Assembly: GCF_000746085.1 (NCBI RefSeq)
Contig: NZ_JQKO01000004.1
Coordinates: 186,001-250,000, forward strand
Origin: Methylocapsa aurea
GTDB taxonomy: Bacteria; Pseudomonadota; Alphaproteobacteria; Rhizobiales; Beijerinckiaceae
Direction of reading: 5' to 3'
DNA length: 64,000 nucleotides
Below the pieces are notes generated by a model. That model worked only from the letters and a program-made list of their open reading frames with translations. It was not told the DNA's origin and made no database searches. The position numbers were made by a program, and so were the translations under genes. Of this stretch, positions 50,615 to 58,877 are shown one piece after another; the first letter of the stretch is position 1, and every line of letters starts with the position of its first letter.

Positions 50615-51190
50615 TCACTTCGCCGCGCTGCAGAGCCCCGGCGCATCTTTGGGAACAACTTCATTAGCGTCATAGGGCTTGAATTTCGCCTTTTCCGCGT
50701 CGGTCATCCACTCCGCTCCGCTTGGTCCATCCTTGTAGACATGCCGCGTCCAAGCCATCACTTGCAGCATTTCATCGAGCGTGAGATTTAAGGATTGCGG
50801 GCCCATTTGAGCCTGGCCGCCGCCGAAGATCGTTTCGAATAATCCCTGATCGGTCTTGTTCTTGGGATAGGTCCAATAATCGTCATTGAGGCCGGGGCCG
50901 ATCTTGCCTTCCGCGAGATGCCCATGGCAGCCCGAGCAGGCGGTGAGAAAGGCTTCCTGGCCCTTGGCGAGGCAGCTCCAGTCCGAATTATAAGGATTGC
51001 GGCCGGTCTTGAGGAAGATCTTGACGCCTTCCGCATCGCGCCCTTCGGGGAGGGCTTCGTCAAGCGACATCGGCTGACCCGTCACGGTGTTGCGAAGATC
51101 GAGCGATGTGGTCTGCGCGATCGCGATGGATAAGCTAAGTCCCGTCAGAGCGCTCAAGCCAAGGATCGTCGTTATTCCCAATTTCTTCAT
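50615..51190 (-). CDS. mxaG: Cytochrome cL, electron acceptor of methanol dehydrogenase
   Basis: A 191-residue exported cytochrome. Signal peptide at about 1-25. One haem site, CSGCH (85-89); the likely methionine ligand is in GGGQAQMGPQSL. MxaG takes electrons from reduced PQQ in MxaFI and passes them to cytochrome cH and the oxidase. The start at ATG 51190 (MKKLGITTILG) is preferred over the longer open frame to 51244, which runs into mxaJ. Confidence 0.96.
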   Translation of the reverse strand: MKKLGITTILGLSALTGLSLSIAIAQTTSLDLRNTVTGQPMSLDEALPEGRDAEGVKIFLKTGRNPYNSDWSCLAKGQEAFLTACSGCHGHLAEGKIGPGLNDDYWTYPKNKTDQGLFETIFGGGQAQMGPQSLNLTLDEMLQVMAWTRHVYKDGPSGAEWMTDAEKAKFKPYDANEVVPKDAPGLCSAAK

Positions 51191-51240
51191 TTTGATTTCC
51201 GGCTTGAAGGTAAGGCCGATGCAAACGGCCCTTTGCGGTT

Positions 51241-52137
51241 TCACATTCCCTTGTCGAGAAGAGGAATGCCCTCCTCCTTGAGGATCGCCTCGATTTTCTG
51301 GCGCGCCTTGGCAAGGCCTATATTGACTTGATCGAGAAGCGCCTGGTCGCCTTTGCGCACGCCGATCGATTGGTCGAAGTGATGCGGCACCTTTTGCCCA
51401 TCGCTTCGAAAATTATCGTCGGAAATCATCGTCATGCGCAGAGGTTGCGCCGCCTGTTTGACGTAGCGCGCGACTTCCGGCGCGAAGGCGACGGCCAAGG
51501 CGGCGTTGCCGGAGGCGACTTCGCTGACCAGCTTTTCTGAGGGAACCTGCGTGTATTGATTTCGCGGCGAACGAAAATTCACGAGCGAATAGAGGTAGGC
51601 GAAATTATCCTCGTATTTTCCAACCTCGTGCAACATCGATTCCGCAGGCGAACTAAAGGCGACGGCAATGTGATCGAGCTTTTCAATGCGCGGGTCCTTC
51701 CAAGATTTGATCTCGGCGGATTGGTCGGCGCGGGACACGAATACATAGCCCGAGCGATAATAAGACTCGCTCGTCAGAACGCGAGGGTCGCCAGCGTCGA
51801 GCCCCATCACAACATCGCAAGCATTCTTGTCGAGAAAATCCCGGACAAGATAAATCGCGGGCTTTTCAGTCCAAACGAAGTCGGGCTTGCGACCCATGGC
51901 CTCGGCAAGTATCGAGGCGATCCGATTTTCGAAGCCCGAGCCATCTTTGATCGAGAACGGAGCCTCGATTTGCGAACTGCAAATTCGTAGGGGCGCCGCC
52001 TCGGCGGGCGCGGCCGAGACTGGAGGGGCAGAGACTGGAGGGGCCGCCGCGCGAGGGCCGCTTCCGAAGGCGAGAAGCGCGAACGCCGAGCAGAGCCCCG
52101 TTAGGGTGAAAGCGCTCAAATGTGAGATACGGAACAT
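51241..52137 (-). CDS. mxaJ: MxaJ, periplasmic solute-binding-like protein
   Basis: A 298-residue exported protein with a family 3 solute-binding fold (LRICSSQIEAPFSIKDGSGFENRIASILAEAMGR; then CDVVMGLDAGDPRVL). MxaJ copurifies with or chaperones MDH. After the signal peptide there is a short APPVS-APPVS duplication coded by two 15-bp units (52016-52045). The ATG at 52137 is used; the codon before it is TTG. It is 162 bp after mxaF. Confidence 0.95.
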   Translation of the reverse strand: MFRISHLSAFTLTGLCSAFALLAFGSGPRAAAPPVSAPPVSAAPAEAAPLRICSSQIEAPFSIKDGSGFENRIASILAEAMGRKPDFVWTEKPAIYLVRDFLDKNACDVVMGLDAGDPRVLTSESYYRSGYVFVSRADQSAEIKSWKDPRIEKLDHIAVAFSSPAESMLHEVGKYEDNFAYLYSLVNFRSPRNQYTQVPSEKLVSEVASGNAALAVAFAPEVARYVKQAAQPLRMTMISDDNFRSDGQKVPHHFDQSIGVRKGDQALLDQVNIGLAKARQKIEAILKEEGIPLLDKGM

Positions 52138-52264
52138 CAATGATCTGGCCTCGCGGGCTCGAAGGGGTGAGGCGATAGGTGCGGGACGCCGCTTGCGCGT
52201 CGTTTCGGGAAACGCGGAGGCGGCATCCCGCGAGACGTCCCGGATCGCAAATGCGCTACGGTGC

Positions 52265-52302
52265 GAGACGCCGGTTCGAGGAGCTAGTTGGCCTTGGAGC
52301 TA
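52265..52302. repeat. 16-bp tandem duplication across the mxaF stop codon
   Basis: GAGCTAGTTGGCCTTG (52281-52296) is followed by GAGCTAATTGGCCTTG (52297-52312) with one change. On the mxaF strand both copies read Lys-Ala-Asn-stop, so the last codons and stop have been duplicated and the second copy lies in the untranslated region. Confidence 0.8.
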
Positions 52303-54180
52303 ATTGGCCTTGGCGTATTCGCCGACGTTCGGGTCGTCGTAGGGACCTTTGCCATCCAACGAGAACACCATGACGCCGCCGCCCTGCCGGGTGTAGTTGG
52401 CGAGCTTCTTGAAGGCGCCGACGGCGCCAAGACCCGCAGTCGGATCCTGCAGATCGAAGACGAGGCCAACCCCCGGCCACCCGCCGACCCCGTAATTGAT
52501 CGCGATATATTGTATGCCATTGTGCGTATAGGTAATCGGATAGCCGATCGCGCCGGAGGGAAGCTTGAACTTCCACAGGAGCTCGCCCGTCTCGCTGTTG
52601 CGCGCCTTGATGAACCCATCAAGCGTCCCGTAGAAGACAAGATTGCCCGCGGTCGCGATGGTCCCTCCCCATACTGCGAAGCGCTCCATCTTTTCCCATG
52701 CGAACTGGCCGCTGATGGCATTGTAGGCTTTGATCTGGCCAAGGCCCTCGGCGTTCTGGCGATCGCCCTTCGGGCCGGGATACATGTTCAAAGTCGCGCC
52801 GACAAAGAATTGCCCAGCGCGATAGGGCAGCATGAAGGGCTCCCAATCCATGCAGATGTGGTTGACGCCCATAAAGAAGAGCCGCTTCTGTGGATCGTAG
52901 GAATCATGGCCTTGATTGTGGTAACCCATGGCGGAGGGGCAGATGTCCCGTGCGAGATGGTCCATGCGGGTGCCATATTCGGGATCGCGCACTGGCAGGC
53001 CCGACTTCAAATCGACCTTCTTGAAGACATTGACGGTATCGTCAATTTTTCCGGCGGCGATGAGGTCGCCATTAGTGCGGTCCAGCGTGTAGACAATGCC
53101 GTTGCGGTCGGGATGGGTCAGAAGCTTGCGGGGCTGACCGTATTCGCGTTCGTTTTGCTCGGACAGCATCATCACGTTGACGCCGGCATAATCCCACTCA
53201 TCATGCGGCGTCTTTTGATAGCCGAACTTCGCCTTTCCCGTATCGACGTCGCGGCCAAAAATCGTCATCGTCCACTTGTTGTCGCCCGGACGCATCGTCT
53301 CATTCCAGGGCGCCGGGTTGCCGGTGCCGAAATAGGCGAGATTCACATCCGGATCATAGGCGTACCAGCCCCAATTGGTGCCGCCGCCGATCTTCCAGGC
53401 ATCGCCTTCCCATGTCGAAAGCCCGAGGTTCTTTTGCCCATATTGGGGGTTCTTGATGTTGAAATCATCGGCGAGCAACAGGTCCTCATCGGAGCCCGTC
53501 GCATAGGCCCGCCATTTCTGAGCGCCGGTTTTCACGTCATAGGCGGTCACATAGCCCCGCACGCCGAGTTCCGCGCCGGACGAGCCAATCAGGACGACAT
53601 CCTTGACGACATAGGGGGCTACGGTCAGCGTCGAGCCGACCTTGATGTCGGAGTTCTCGACTTTCCAGTATGTTTCGCCCGTGTTGGCGTTGAGGGCCAC
53701 GACATTGCCGTCAAGCAATGTCTTGAGAATGAGTGGCGGAACCTTGCCATCGCCCGGCCAATAAGCAAGGCCGCGGTTGACGACATCGCAACATGCGACC
53801 GCGCGGGCGGCGGGATTTTGCTTTGGCTTGTCCTGCCACAAAATTTTGCCAGGATCGTCGAGGGCGAGCGCGAAAGTTGTGTTCGGGAAGGGCGTGCTGA
53901 TGAACATCTTGCCGTCCACGACAAGCGGAGCGCCTTCGTGGCCATTCAAAAGACCGGTAGAGAAGGACCATGCGGCCTTCAGCTGCTTGACGTTTCCTAC
54001 ATTGATCTGGGACGCCTTGCTGTAATTGTCGGAGTTGTAGTTCTTACCGGGCATGACCCAGTTTTCGTCGCTCTTGGAAAGTTCGTTCAGCTTGTCGTTC
54101 GCGCTTGCCGCCGGGATGAAACCCAAAGGAGCGAACGCCAGCAAAGCGGCGACAGACACCGAATTCAGAACTCTATTCAT
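52300..54180 (-). CDS. mxaF: PQQ methanol dehydrogenase large subunit, calcium type
   Basis: A 626-residue exported quinoprotein with an eight-blade propeller that oxidises methanol to formaldehyde. Signal peptide at about 1-27. Adjacent Cys130-Cys131 (AVACCDVV) form the ring disulfide over PQQ. Calcium ligands are Glu204 ([11 protein letters not shown]) and Asn288 ([10 protein letters not shown]); the catalytic base is Asp330 in [10 protein letters not shown]. The residue two after it is Ala332, where lanthanide-type XoxF has Asp, so this is a calcium enzyme, in line with mxaI and mxaACKL below. The ATG at 54180 begins the signal peptide; the open frame to 54453 is leader sequence. It is the first gene of the operon. 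Confidence 0.98.
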   Translation of the reverse strand: MNRVLNSVSVAALLAFAPLGFIPAASANDKLNELSKSDENWVMPGKNYNSDNYSKASQINVGNVKQLKAAWSFSTGLLNGHEGAPLVVDGKMFISTPFPNTTFALALDDPGKILWQDKPKQNPAARAVACCDVVNRGLAYWPGDGKVPPLILKTLLDGNVVALNANTGETYWKVENSDIKVGSTLTVAPYVVKDVVLIGSSGAELGVRGYVTAYDVKTGAQKWRAYATGSDEDLLLADDFNIKNPQYGQKNLGLSTWEGDAWKIGGGTNWGWYAYDPDVNLAYFGTGNPAPWNETMRPGDNKWTMTIFGRDVDTGKAKFGYQKTPHDEWDYAGVNVMMLSEQNEREYGQPRKLLTHPDRNGIVYTLDRTNGDLIAAGKIDDTVNVFKKVDLKSGLPVRDPEYGTRMDHLARDICPSAMGYHNQGHDSYDPQKRLFFMGVNHICMDWEPFMLPYRAGQFFVGATLNMYPGPKGDRQNAEGLGQIKAYNAISGQFAWEKMERFAVWGGTIATAGNLVFYGTLDGFIKARNSETGELLWKFKLPSGAIGYPITYTHNGIQYIAINYGVGGWPGVGLVFDLQDPTAGLGAVGAFKKLANYTRQGGGVMVFSLDGKGPYDDPNVGEYAKAN

Positions 54181-54641
54181 ATAAGCAACCCCCGCGTATC
54201 CTGCCCAATTCATAGAAGACTGATCGATGCGACTTAACGTTGCATCGTCCGCTTCATTTCGGGGCGGATAATGCATCAAGGGCCGGGCGCCGTCTTTACG
54301 ATATTCATGCATTTCGTTCGGGATAATTTGGCAATCGGATTGACGCTTGAATGCGGCTATGTTGATCATCTCCGGCGCCGCGGGAGGCTGCAACGACATC
54401 AAAAGAACGTTGCTTTCAAAGAATTTTTTATCCCGGCGGGAGATCAGGATCATGGCCTCGCGACATTCGCGGCGAGGGCTGCAGCCGTAGAGTATTTCCG
54501 CTCAGCGAATCACGCTCAGCGAAATTCCATGGAAACCGCCGACGGGCGGTGCTAATCCTTGGACCAGGGCAAGACTGCCCTGGTTTCCCGTAGGGCGGAC
54601 TGCTGTCTTGAAGCGACGCCAAATTAACAGCGGAGGATAGT
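54181..54641. promoter_or_regulatory. Divergent control region of mxaF and pqqA
   Basis: A 461-bp gap that should hold the methanol-responsive mxaF promoter on the minus strand and the pqqA promoter on the plus strand. An AT-rich stretch (54405-54432, with AAGAATTTTTTAT) is the best promoter candidate. I cannot assign boxes reliably. No protein gene is visible; open frames here are short and off-composition. Confidence 0.5.
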
Positions 54642-54719
54642 ATGGTTTGGACGACCCCCATCATCACCGAAGTTTGCATCGGCATGGAAGTGACGAGCTA
54701 CGCATCCGCCGAAATCTGA
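54642..54719 (+). CDS. pqqA: PQQ precursor peptide
   Basis: A 25-codon gene, ATGGTTTGGACG to TGA, preceded by GCGGAGGATAGT with a perfect GGAGG. The peptide ends EVTSYASAEI and matches PqqA: the conserved Glu16 and Tyr20 (E-x3-Y), which are joined and trimmed to make pyrroloquinoline quinone, are both present, as is the WTTPIITEVCIGME block. PQQ is the cofactor of MxaF, coded divergently 461 bp away. pqqB, C, D and E are not in this window, so they are elsewhere in the genome. Confidence 0.96.
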   Translation: MVWTTPIITEVCIGMEVTSYASAEI

Positions 54720-54931
54720 CGGTGAAGGTTGGTTGCGGCTTTTTGCTTACGCCGGCGGCTTAGCTCGGCGGACAGAGGCGGCTTCATGCGCTGGAGCCGC
54801 ATTTGTTTTGCATTTTCGAGCCTACAGTGGGGCCGCCGCTTTGAGTAAAGAGGACGAGTCAAAACAAATGACAGTGGAGCGCCGTTAGCGTAGCCTTGCC
54901 CTATGAGCGATCGATAGGCGGGACTTGCGAC

Positions 54932-56638
54932 ATGACCACTCCATCAGCGGCGGCCAATGCGAATAGTCGGACGAGACCGATGTCTCGCGCCGAGAAGAAG
55001 GTAATTTTCGCCTCTTCGCTCGGCACGGTTTTTGAGTGGTATGATTTTTATCTCTATGGGGCGCTCGCAAGTATTATCGGCGCGCAATTCTTCAGTCAGT
55101 TTCCAAAACAGACCGCCGATATTTTCGCGCTGCTCGCCTTCGCGGCGGGATTTCTGGTGCGGCCGTTTGGCGCCCTCGTTTTCGGCCGCCTTGGCGATCT
55201 CGTCGGCCGCAAATACACCTTCCTCGTCACCATTCTCATCATGGGCCTTTCGACGTTTATTGTCGGACTTCTGCCAAATTATGAGTCGATCGGGCTGGCG
55301 GCGCCGATCATCCTGATCGCCGCAAGGCTATTGCAAGGCCTAGCGCTCGGAGGCGAATATGGCGGCGCCGCAACCTATGTGGCCGAACATGCGCCGCAGG
55401 GCCGGCGCGGGTTTTATACGTCCTGGATTCAGACGACGGCGACGCTCGGCCTGTTCTTGTCGCTGCTCATCATTCTGGCCACCCGCACCTACTATGGCGA
55501 AGCCGATTTCGCGAAATTCGGCTGGCGCATTCCATTCCTTGTATCCGTGGCCCTGCTCGCGATTTCGCTTTGGATTCGCCTGCAATTAAACGAATCGCCG
55601 GCCTTTCTAAAGATGAAGGAGGACGGAACAGGGTCGAAAGCACCGCTGTCCGAGGCTTTCGGCAATTGGACGAATGCTAAAATTGTCCTGCTCGCCCTGC
55701 TGGGCCTGACGATGGGACAAGGTGTCGTCTGGTATACAGGGCAATTCTACGCCTTGTTTTTTATGCAATCGATTCTGAAGGTCGATGGCTATACAGCGAA
55801 TCTTCTTATTGCCTGGGCTCTATTGCTCGGCACAGGGTTTTTCATCTTTTTCGGCTGGCTATCGGACAAAGTCGGCCGCAAGCCAATCATCATGCTTGGA
55901 TGCCTGCTCGCGGCGCTAACCTATTTTCCGATCTTTCAGATGATCACGGCGAACGCCAACCCCGCGCTTCAGGCGGCGCTGCAGAACGTGGAGGCCACCG
56001 TCATCGCCGATCCGACGAACTGCGGCAATCTGTTCAATCCGGTCGGGACCCGCGTCTTCACATCCTCTTGCGATATCGCCCGCGATTTTCTAGCCAGGAA
56101 CTCGGTGAAATATTCGCGGGTAGCGGGGCCTGCCGATGCGCTCGCGAAAATCAAGGTCGGCTCCAGCGAAGTCACGGCTTACGACGCCGCCAAGGTCCCC
56201 GACGCCAAAGCGGCGGCCGCCGCTTTCGCCAAGACCATGCTGGCGGCCTTGCAGTCCGCAGGCTATCCGAAGGCCGATGACCCCGGCATCGTCAAAATGC
56301 GCAATCCGATCGACGTCCTCCAGCCGCAAGCCGCCAAGATCGTCGGGCTCTTATTCGTGCTGGTTCTCTATGTGACAATGGTTTACGGGCCGATCGCCGC
56401 GGCGCTCGTTGAACTCTTCCCGACCCGGATTCGCTATACATCCATGTCGCTGCCCTACCATATCGGCAATGGTTGGTTCGGCGGTCTCCTACCCGCGACG
56501 GCTTTCGCTATGGTGGCGCAAACTGGAAATATCTATTTCGGGCTCTGGTATCCGATTGCATTCGCGTTCGCCACGTTCGTCATTGGCGTGCTTTTCGTGC
56601 CTGAGACCAAGAATCGCGATATTTACGCCGACGATTGA
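54932..56638 (+). CDS. MFS transporter, metabolite:H+ symporter type, with large soluble insert
   Basis: A 568-residue transporter of the MHS group (SSLGTVFEWYDFYLYGALA at the first helix, GRLGDLVGRKYTFL as the signature loop, LALGGEYGGAATYVAEHAP as helix 5). The usual MHS length is about 430-450. The extra length is a soluble insert at about 337-467, between helices in the second half (from MITANANPAL to DVLQPQAAKIVG), with two cysteines and an FAKTMLAALQSAGYPK helix. Relatives with this insert occur in Rhizobiales. The substrate is not known; MHS members carry organic acids, proline-betaines or shikimate. ATG 54932 is preferred to the TTG at 54896. Confidence 0.88.
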   Translation: MTTPSAAANANSRTRPMSRAEKKVIFASSLGTVFEWYDFYLYGALASIIGAQFFSQFPKQTADIFALLAFAAGFLVRPFGALVFGRLGDLVGRKYTFLVTILIMGLSTFIVGLLPNYESIGLAAPIILIAARLLQGLALGGEYGGAATYVAEHAPQGRRGFYTSWIQTTATLGLFLSLLIILATRTYYGEADFAKFGWRIPFLVSVALLAISLWIRLQLNESPAFLKMKEDGTGSKAPLSEAFGNWTNAKIVLLALLGLTMGQGVVWYTGQFYALFFMQSILKVDGYTANLLIAWALLLGTGFFIFFGWLSDKVGRKPIIMLGCLLAALTYFPIFQMITANANPALQAALQNVEATVIADPTNCGNLFNPVGTRVFTSSCDIARDFLARNSVKYSRVAGPADALAKIKVGSSEVTAYDAAKVPDAKAAAAAFAKTMLAALQSAGYPKADDPGIVKMRNPIDVLQPQAAKIVGLLFVLVLYVTMVYGPIAAALVELFPTRIRYTSMSLPYHIGNGWFGGLLPATAFAMVAQTGNIYFGLWYPIAFAFATFVIGVLFVPETKNRDIYADD

Positions 56639-56776
56639 GGCTGCCTTGCGACGCCGCTTTCTGGGCGAAAGCACCGGGGCTTCGCGCGAAGCGAAGTCCT
56701 TGAAGGGCCCTTAAATGCTTTCCGGCTTCGAAAGGCCGCCTGCCTCTCAAGGAAATGAGGCGGACCGAACCCGCGC

Positions 56777-57088
56777 TTAGTTGCAGACCCGGACCCGCTG
56801 GATGACATAGGCGTAGCCGGTCCACACTTGTTGGGGCTCGTACCAGCAGTGGGGCGGCGGGGGCGGCGGCGCGTAAACCGGAACCGGAGCGTAATAGACC
56901 GGCGGCGGCGCGGCGGCGCCGGCGATGGCGCTTCCGGCGATGGCTCCAAGCGCCATGCCCCCGATCACACCCGCGGCGACGGCGCCGCCGTCACCGGCGC
57001 GAGCCGGAATCGAGGCCGCGCTGAGCGACGCCGCCGTGAAACCCAGAGCCAGACCAATCCTGATCGATCGAGCCAAATTTGCCTGCAT
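56777..57088 (-). CDS. Small exported glycine/proline-rich protein
   Basis: A 103-residue protein. Signal peptide at about 1-31 (ending SIPARAG), then a glycine-alanine helix (VAAGVIGGMALGAIAGSAIAG), a proline-tyrosine stretch (VYYAPVPVYAPPPPPP) and a closing HCWYEPQQVWTGYAYVIQRVRVCN with two cysteines. This is a very common layout in Rhizobiales periplasmic or outer-membrane small proteins. The function is unknown. The gene stands alone. Confidence 0.85.
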   Translation of the reverse strand: MQANLARSIRIGLALGFTAASLSAASIPARAGDGGAVAAGVIGGMALGAIAGSAIAGAAAPPPVYYAPVPVYAPPPPPPHCWYEPQQVWTGYAYVIQRVRVCN

Positions 57089-57350
57089 CTATCCCTCCGC
57101 AACTGACGCCAGATAAGCGCGATGGTCATAAGCCTGTAACGCATTCACGGCAATTTTAGGCCAAAATAAGCGCGACGCCTCGGATTCGAAGCCCAATTCA
57201 AACGTCGATCTAAGCAGATCTAAGCAGCCAAGGTTAATAATTTTCCTCCCTCGCGCCAGTGCCGCGACCGAGCCGGAGGCGCACACCATCTAACGGTTGC
57301 AAGTCGCCCGTTACACTGCTAGCTCAGCGCGATTGGCTCCAAGACAAAAT

Positions 57351-57426
57351 GCCGGTTTAGCTCAGTTGGTAGAGCAACTGATTTGTAATCAGTAGGTCGC
57401 GGGTTCGACTCCTGCAACCGGCACCA
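57351..57426 (+). tRNA. tRNA-Thr (anticodon TGT)
   Basis: A 76-base tRNA with encoded CCA. The acceptor stem GCCGGTT pairs with AACCGGC; the D arm has GCTCAGTTGGTAGAGC; the anticodon arm ACTGATTTGTAATCAGT has anticodon TGT (Thr ACA); the T arm is GCGGGTTCGACTCCTGC. A toxin-antitoxin pair, regulator fragments and a broken IS follow on its 3' side, the usual side for integrated elements, but I saw no second copy of the tRNA 3' end. Confidence 0.97.
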
Positions 57427-57471
57427 GCAAAATCAATAACTTACGATGCTTCGTCGGCCTCAAGGTTGTCA

Positions 57472-57681
57472 TTATTTCCGCTCGGCAAGCACCCGGTGAG
57501 CAAAAATCGAAAATTTGGGGAAAACATCGGCTGCGGTGCTAGCCTGGAGCCGTTGTGGGCCTTGCTCAGGCTTATCGGCCCGCACCCTGCGCTTGTGCTC
57601 GAGCCAGTTCGGCCGCACCTCCATGGGCTGGGCTCCGCATTCGGAGCATTTGAGGCGCTCCCGCGCCACCAAGCTCGACAC
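57472..57681 (-). CDS. Short zinc-ribbon-like protein, start uncertain
   Basis: A GTG-started frame of 69 codons with LKCSECGAQPMEV. In frame just upstream of the GTG lies AECVCGHAGRAD, which would supply a second cysteine pair, so the true start may be further up, inside the antitoxin gene, yet I find no ATG there. The C-terminal part is basic. It may be a truncated or frameshifted gene left from an inserted element. I do not recognise a family. Confidence 0.35.
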   Translation of the reverse strand: MSSLVARERLKCSECGAQPMEVRPNWLEHKRRVRADKPEQGPQRLQASTAADVFPKFSIFAHRVLAERK

Positions 57682-57731
57682 GTCCGCCCGGCCGGCATGC
57701 CCGCAAACGCATTCAGCGGGATCGCGAGCAA

Positions 57732-58064
57732 TTATGCTCCATGGGAGGCATGTTCAGGTTCGCTTTCTTCCGCTTTATCAGTGTTCGGCACGACGGCAAG
57801 GTGAACGTTCAGAGCGCGCAATACAGCGCTAACGGTTTCAAAGCGCGGATGCGATCCTGGGGAAAGCGCTTTGTAAAGGCTTTCGCGCCCAAGGCCTGCA
57901 TCCTTTGCAACTTGAGCCATGCCGCGCGCCTTGGCGACATTGGCAAGCGCGGCAAGGAGAACGTCCTGGTTGGCATCTTCGGCGGCAGCGGAAAGATACT
58001 CGGCAATGACCTCTTCATTGTCGAGGTAATCTGATACGTCGAAGGTCGCATAATTGGCTTTCAT
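57732..58064 (-). CDS. Antitoxin of HigA-like addiction module (COG3636)
   Basis: A 110-residue protein that starts with a short strand and helix (YATFDVSDYLDNEEVIAEYLSAA) and then a helix-turn-helix (VAKARGMAQVAKDAGLGRESLYKALSPGSHPRFETVSAVLRAL). This is the standard form of the 'addiction module antidote' family. It should bind the toxin and repress the operon. The ATG at 58064 shares one base with the toxin stop; a GTG at 58067 is an alternative. Confidence 0.93.
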   Translation of the reverse strand: MKANYATFDVSDYLDNEEVIAEYLSAAAEDANQDVLLAALANVAKARGMAQVAKDAGLGRESLYKALSPGSHPRFETVSAVLRALNVHLAVVPNTDKAEESEPEHASHGA

Positions 58065-58366
58065 CACGCGCCGCCTTTCAAGTCCCGAGCCATGGCTTTT
58101 GCCTGCTCAATGTCCCGCTTTTGCGAGTTTTTATCCCCGCCGTTCAAAAGAACGTAGACGGTTGCGCCATGTCGCACGAAATAGACCCTGTACCCTGGGC
58201 CATAGTGAACGCGCATTTCAGACACGCCTTCGCCGACCGGCTCGCAATCTCCAAAATTACCAAGCGAGGCGCTCGTGAGCCTTGCCAAAATTCTAGCTTT
58301 GCCGCGCTGATCTGAAAGCTCGGCAAGCCATTCAGCGAAGCCCGATGATCGAACGAGCGTGTACAT
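58064..58366 (-). CDS. RelE/HigB-type toxin
   Basis: A 100-residue toxin of the RelE/ParE-superfamily 'addiction module killer' group, paired with the HigA-like antitoxin. Marks: FAEWLAELSDQRGKARILARL (first helices), GVSEMRVHYGPGYRVYFV (core strands with Arg) and LLNGGDKNSQKRDIEQAKAMA (end helix). The ATG at 58366 begins MYTLVRSSGF as homologues do. In toxin-first order, as in HigBA. Members cleave mRNA on the ribosome. Confidence 0.93.
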   Translation of the reverse strand: MYTLVRSSGFAEWLAELSDQRGKARILARLTSASLGNFGDCEPVGEGVSEMRVHYGPGYRVYFVRHGATVYVLLNGGDKNSQKRDIEQAKAMARDLKGGA

Positions 58367-58413
58367 GAAATGTATCCAAAGGAATACAGACAATCAAGGA
58401 CAATAGCGGTCAC

Positions 58414-58480
58414 TCACGGATTACTTTTCCGCAACCTTACGCCCGCCCCGCCGCCATTCTCGGCGATGAACTCGACGCCT
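58414..58480 (-). pseudogene. C-terminal remnant of a HTH regulator
   Basis: Read on the minus strand this gives GVEFIAENGGGAGVRLRK and a stop, the well-known end of small XRE-family regulators. Nothing of the helix-turn-helix precedes it; it follows the hypothetical gene 58479-58697 out of frame. A decayed fragment. Confidence 0.6.
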
Positions 58481-58697
58481 ATGTGCCTGCCTTGGCGCTC
58501 TCGTCGAAGATTTCCCCAATATCTTTGAGGAACCATTCCTCGCCCGATGCCGTGACTATCTTGGTGATCTCTCGTCGCTCGGGAGCAAAGTCTGTCATGA
58601 AATGTCTGACAGCCTCTTCAAAGGTGGGGAAATCCAAGCGGTGCGGCCGTAAGGTGAACTCGTTGACGGCAGGGCGCAGCTCTTCGACCCATATCAT
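58479..58697 (-). CDS. Small hypothetical protein in the decayed region
   Basis: A 72-residue acidic protein (MIWVEELRPAVNEF, then FEEAVRHFMTDF, then GEEWFLKDIGEIFDES). Coding bias looks real, and there is an ATG start, but no recognised family. It lies between two fragments of HTH regulator genes, so it is probably part of the cargo of a decayed mobile region. Confidence 0.5.
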   Translation of the reverse strand: MIWVEELRPAVNEFTLRPHRLDFPTFEEAVRHFMTDFAPERREITKIVTASGEEWFLKDIGEIFDESAKAGT

Positions 58698-58739
58698 GGT
58701 GGAGCCTTCGGCTCTGTTGAACTAGCTCATCGGATGTCT

Positions 58740-58822
58740 CCTCATTCTTACCCCAGGGTTGGCCGCCGTTCGTGAACTCGATGCCGGCTGCTTCGAGGGC
58801 GCGGCGCCGTGACCGATCACAC
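58740..58822 (-). pseudogene. Second C-terminal remnant of a HTH regulator
   Basis: On the minus strand the reading ACDRSRRRALEAAGIEFTNG then GQPWGK is the end of an XRE-family regulator, cut on its 5' side by the IS110-type element. The usual closing GVRL is replaced by a new frame. Confidence 0.6.
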
Positions 58823-58877
58823 GCCAAGCGCCCGCTCGCGAGGGGCTTGCAGGATCTCGCGGCCGCTAGAGTATCCG

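Noticed and set aside
54271-54555. Plus-strand frame of 94 codons between mxaF and pqqA
   Set aside because: Lies in the control region; basic, low-quality translation with no start signal.
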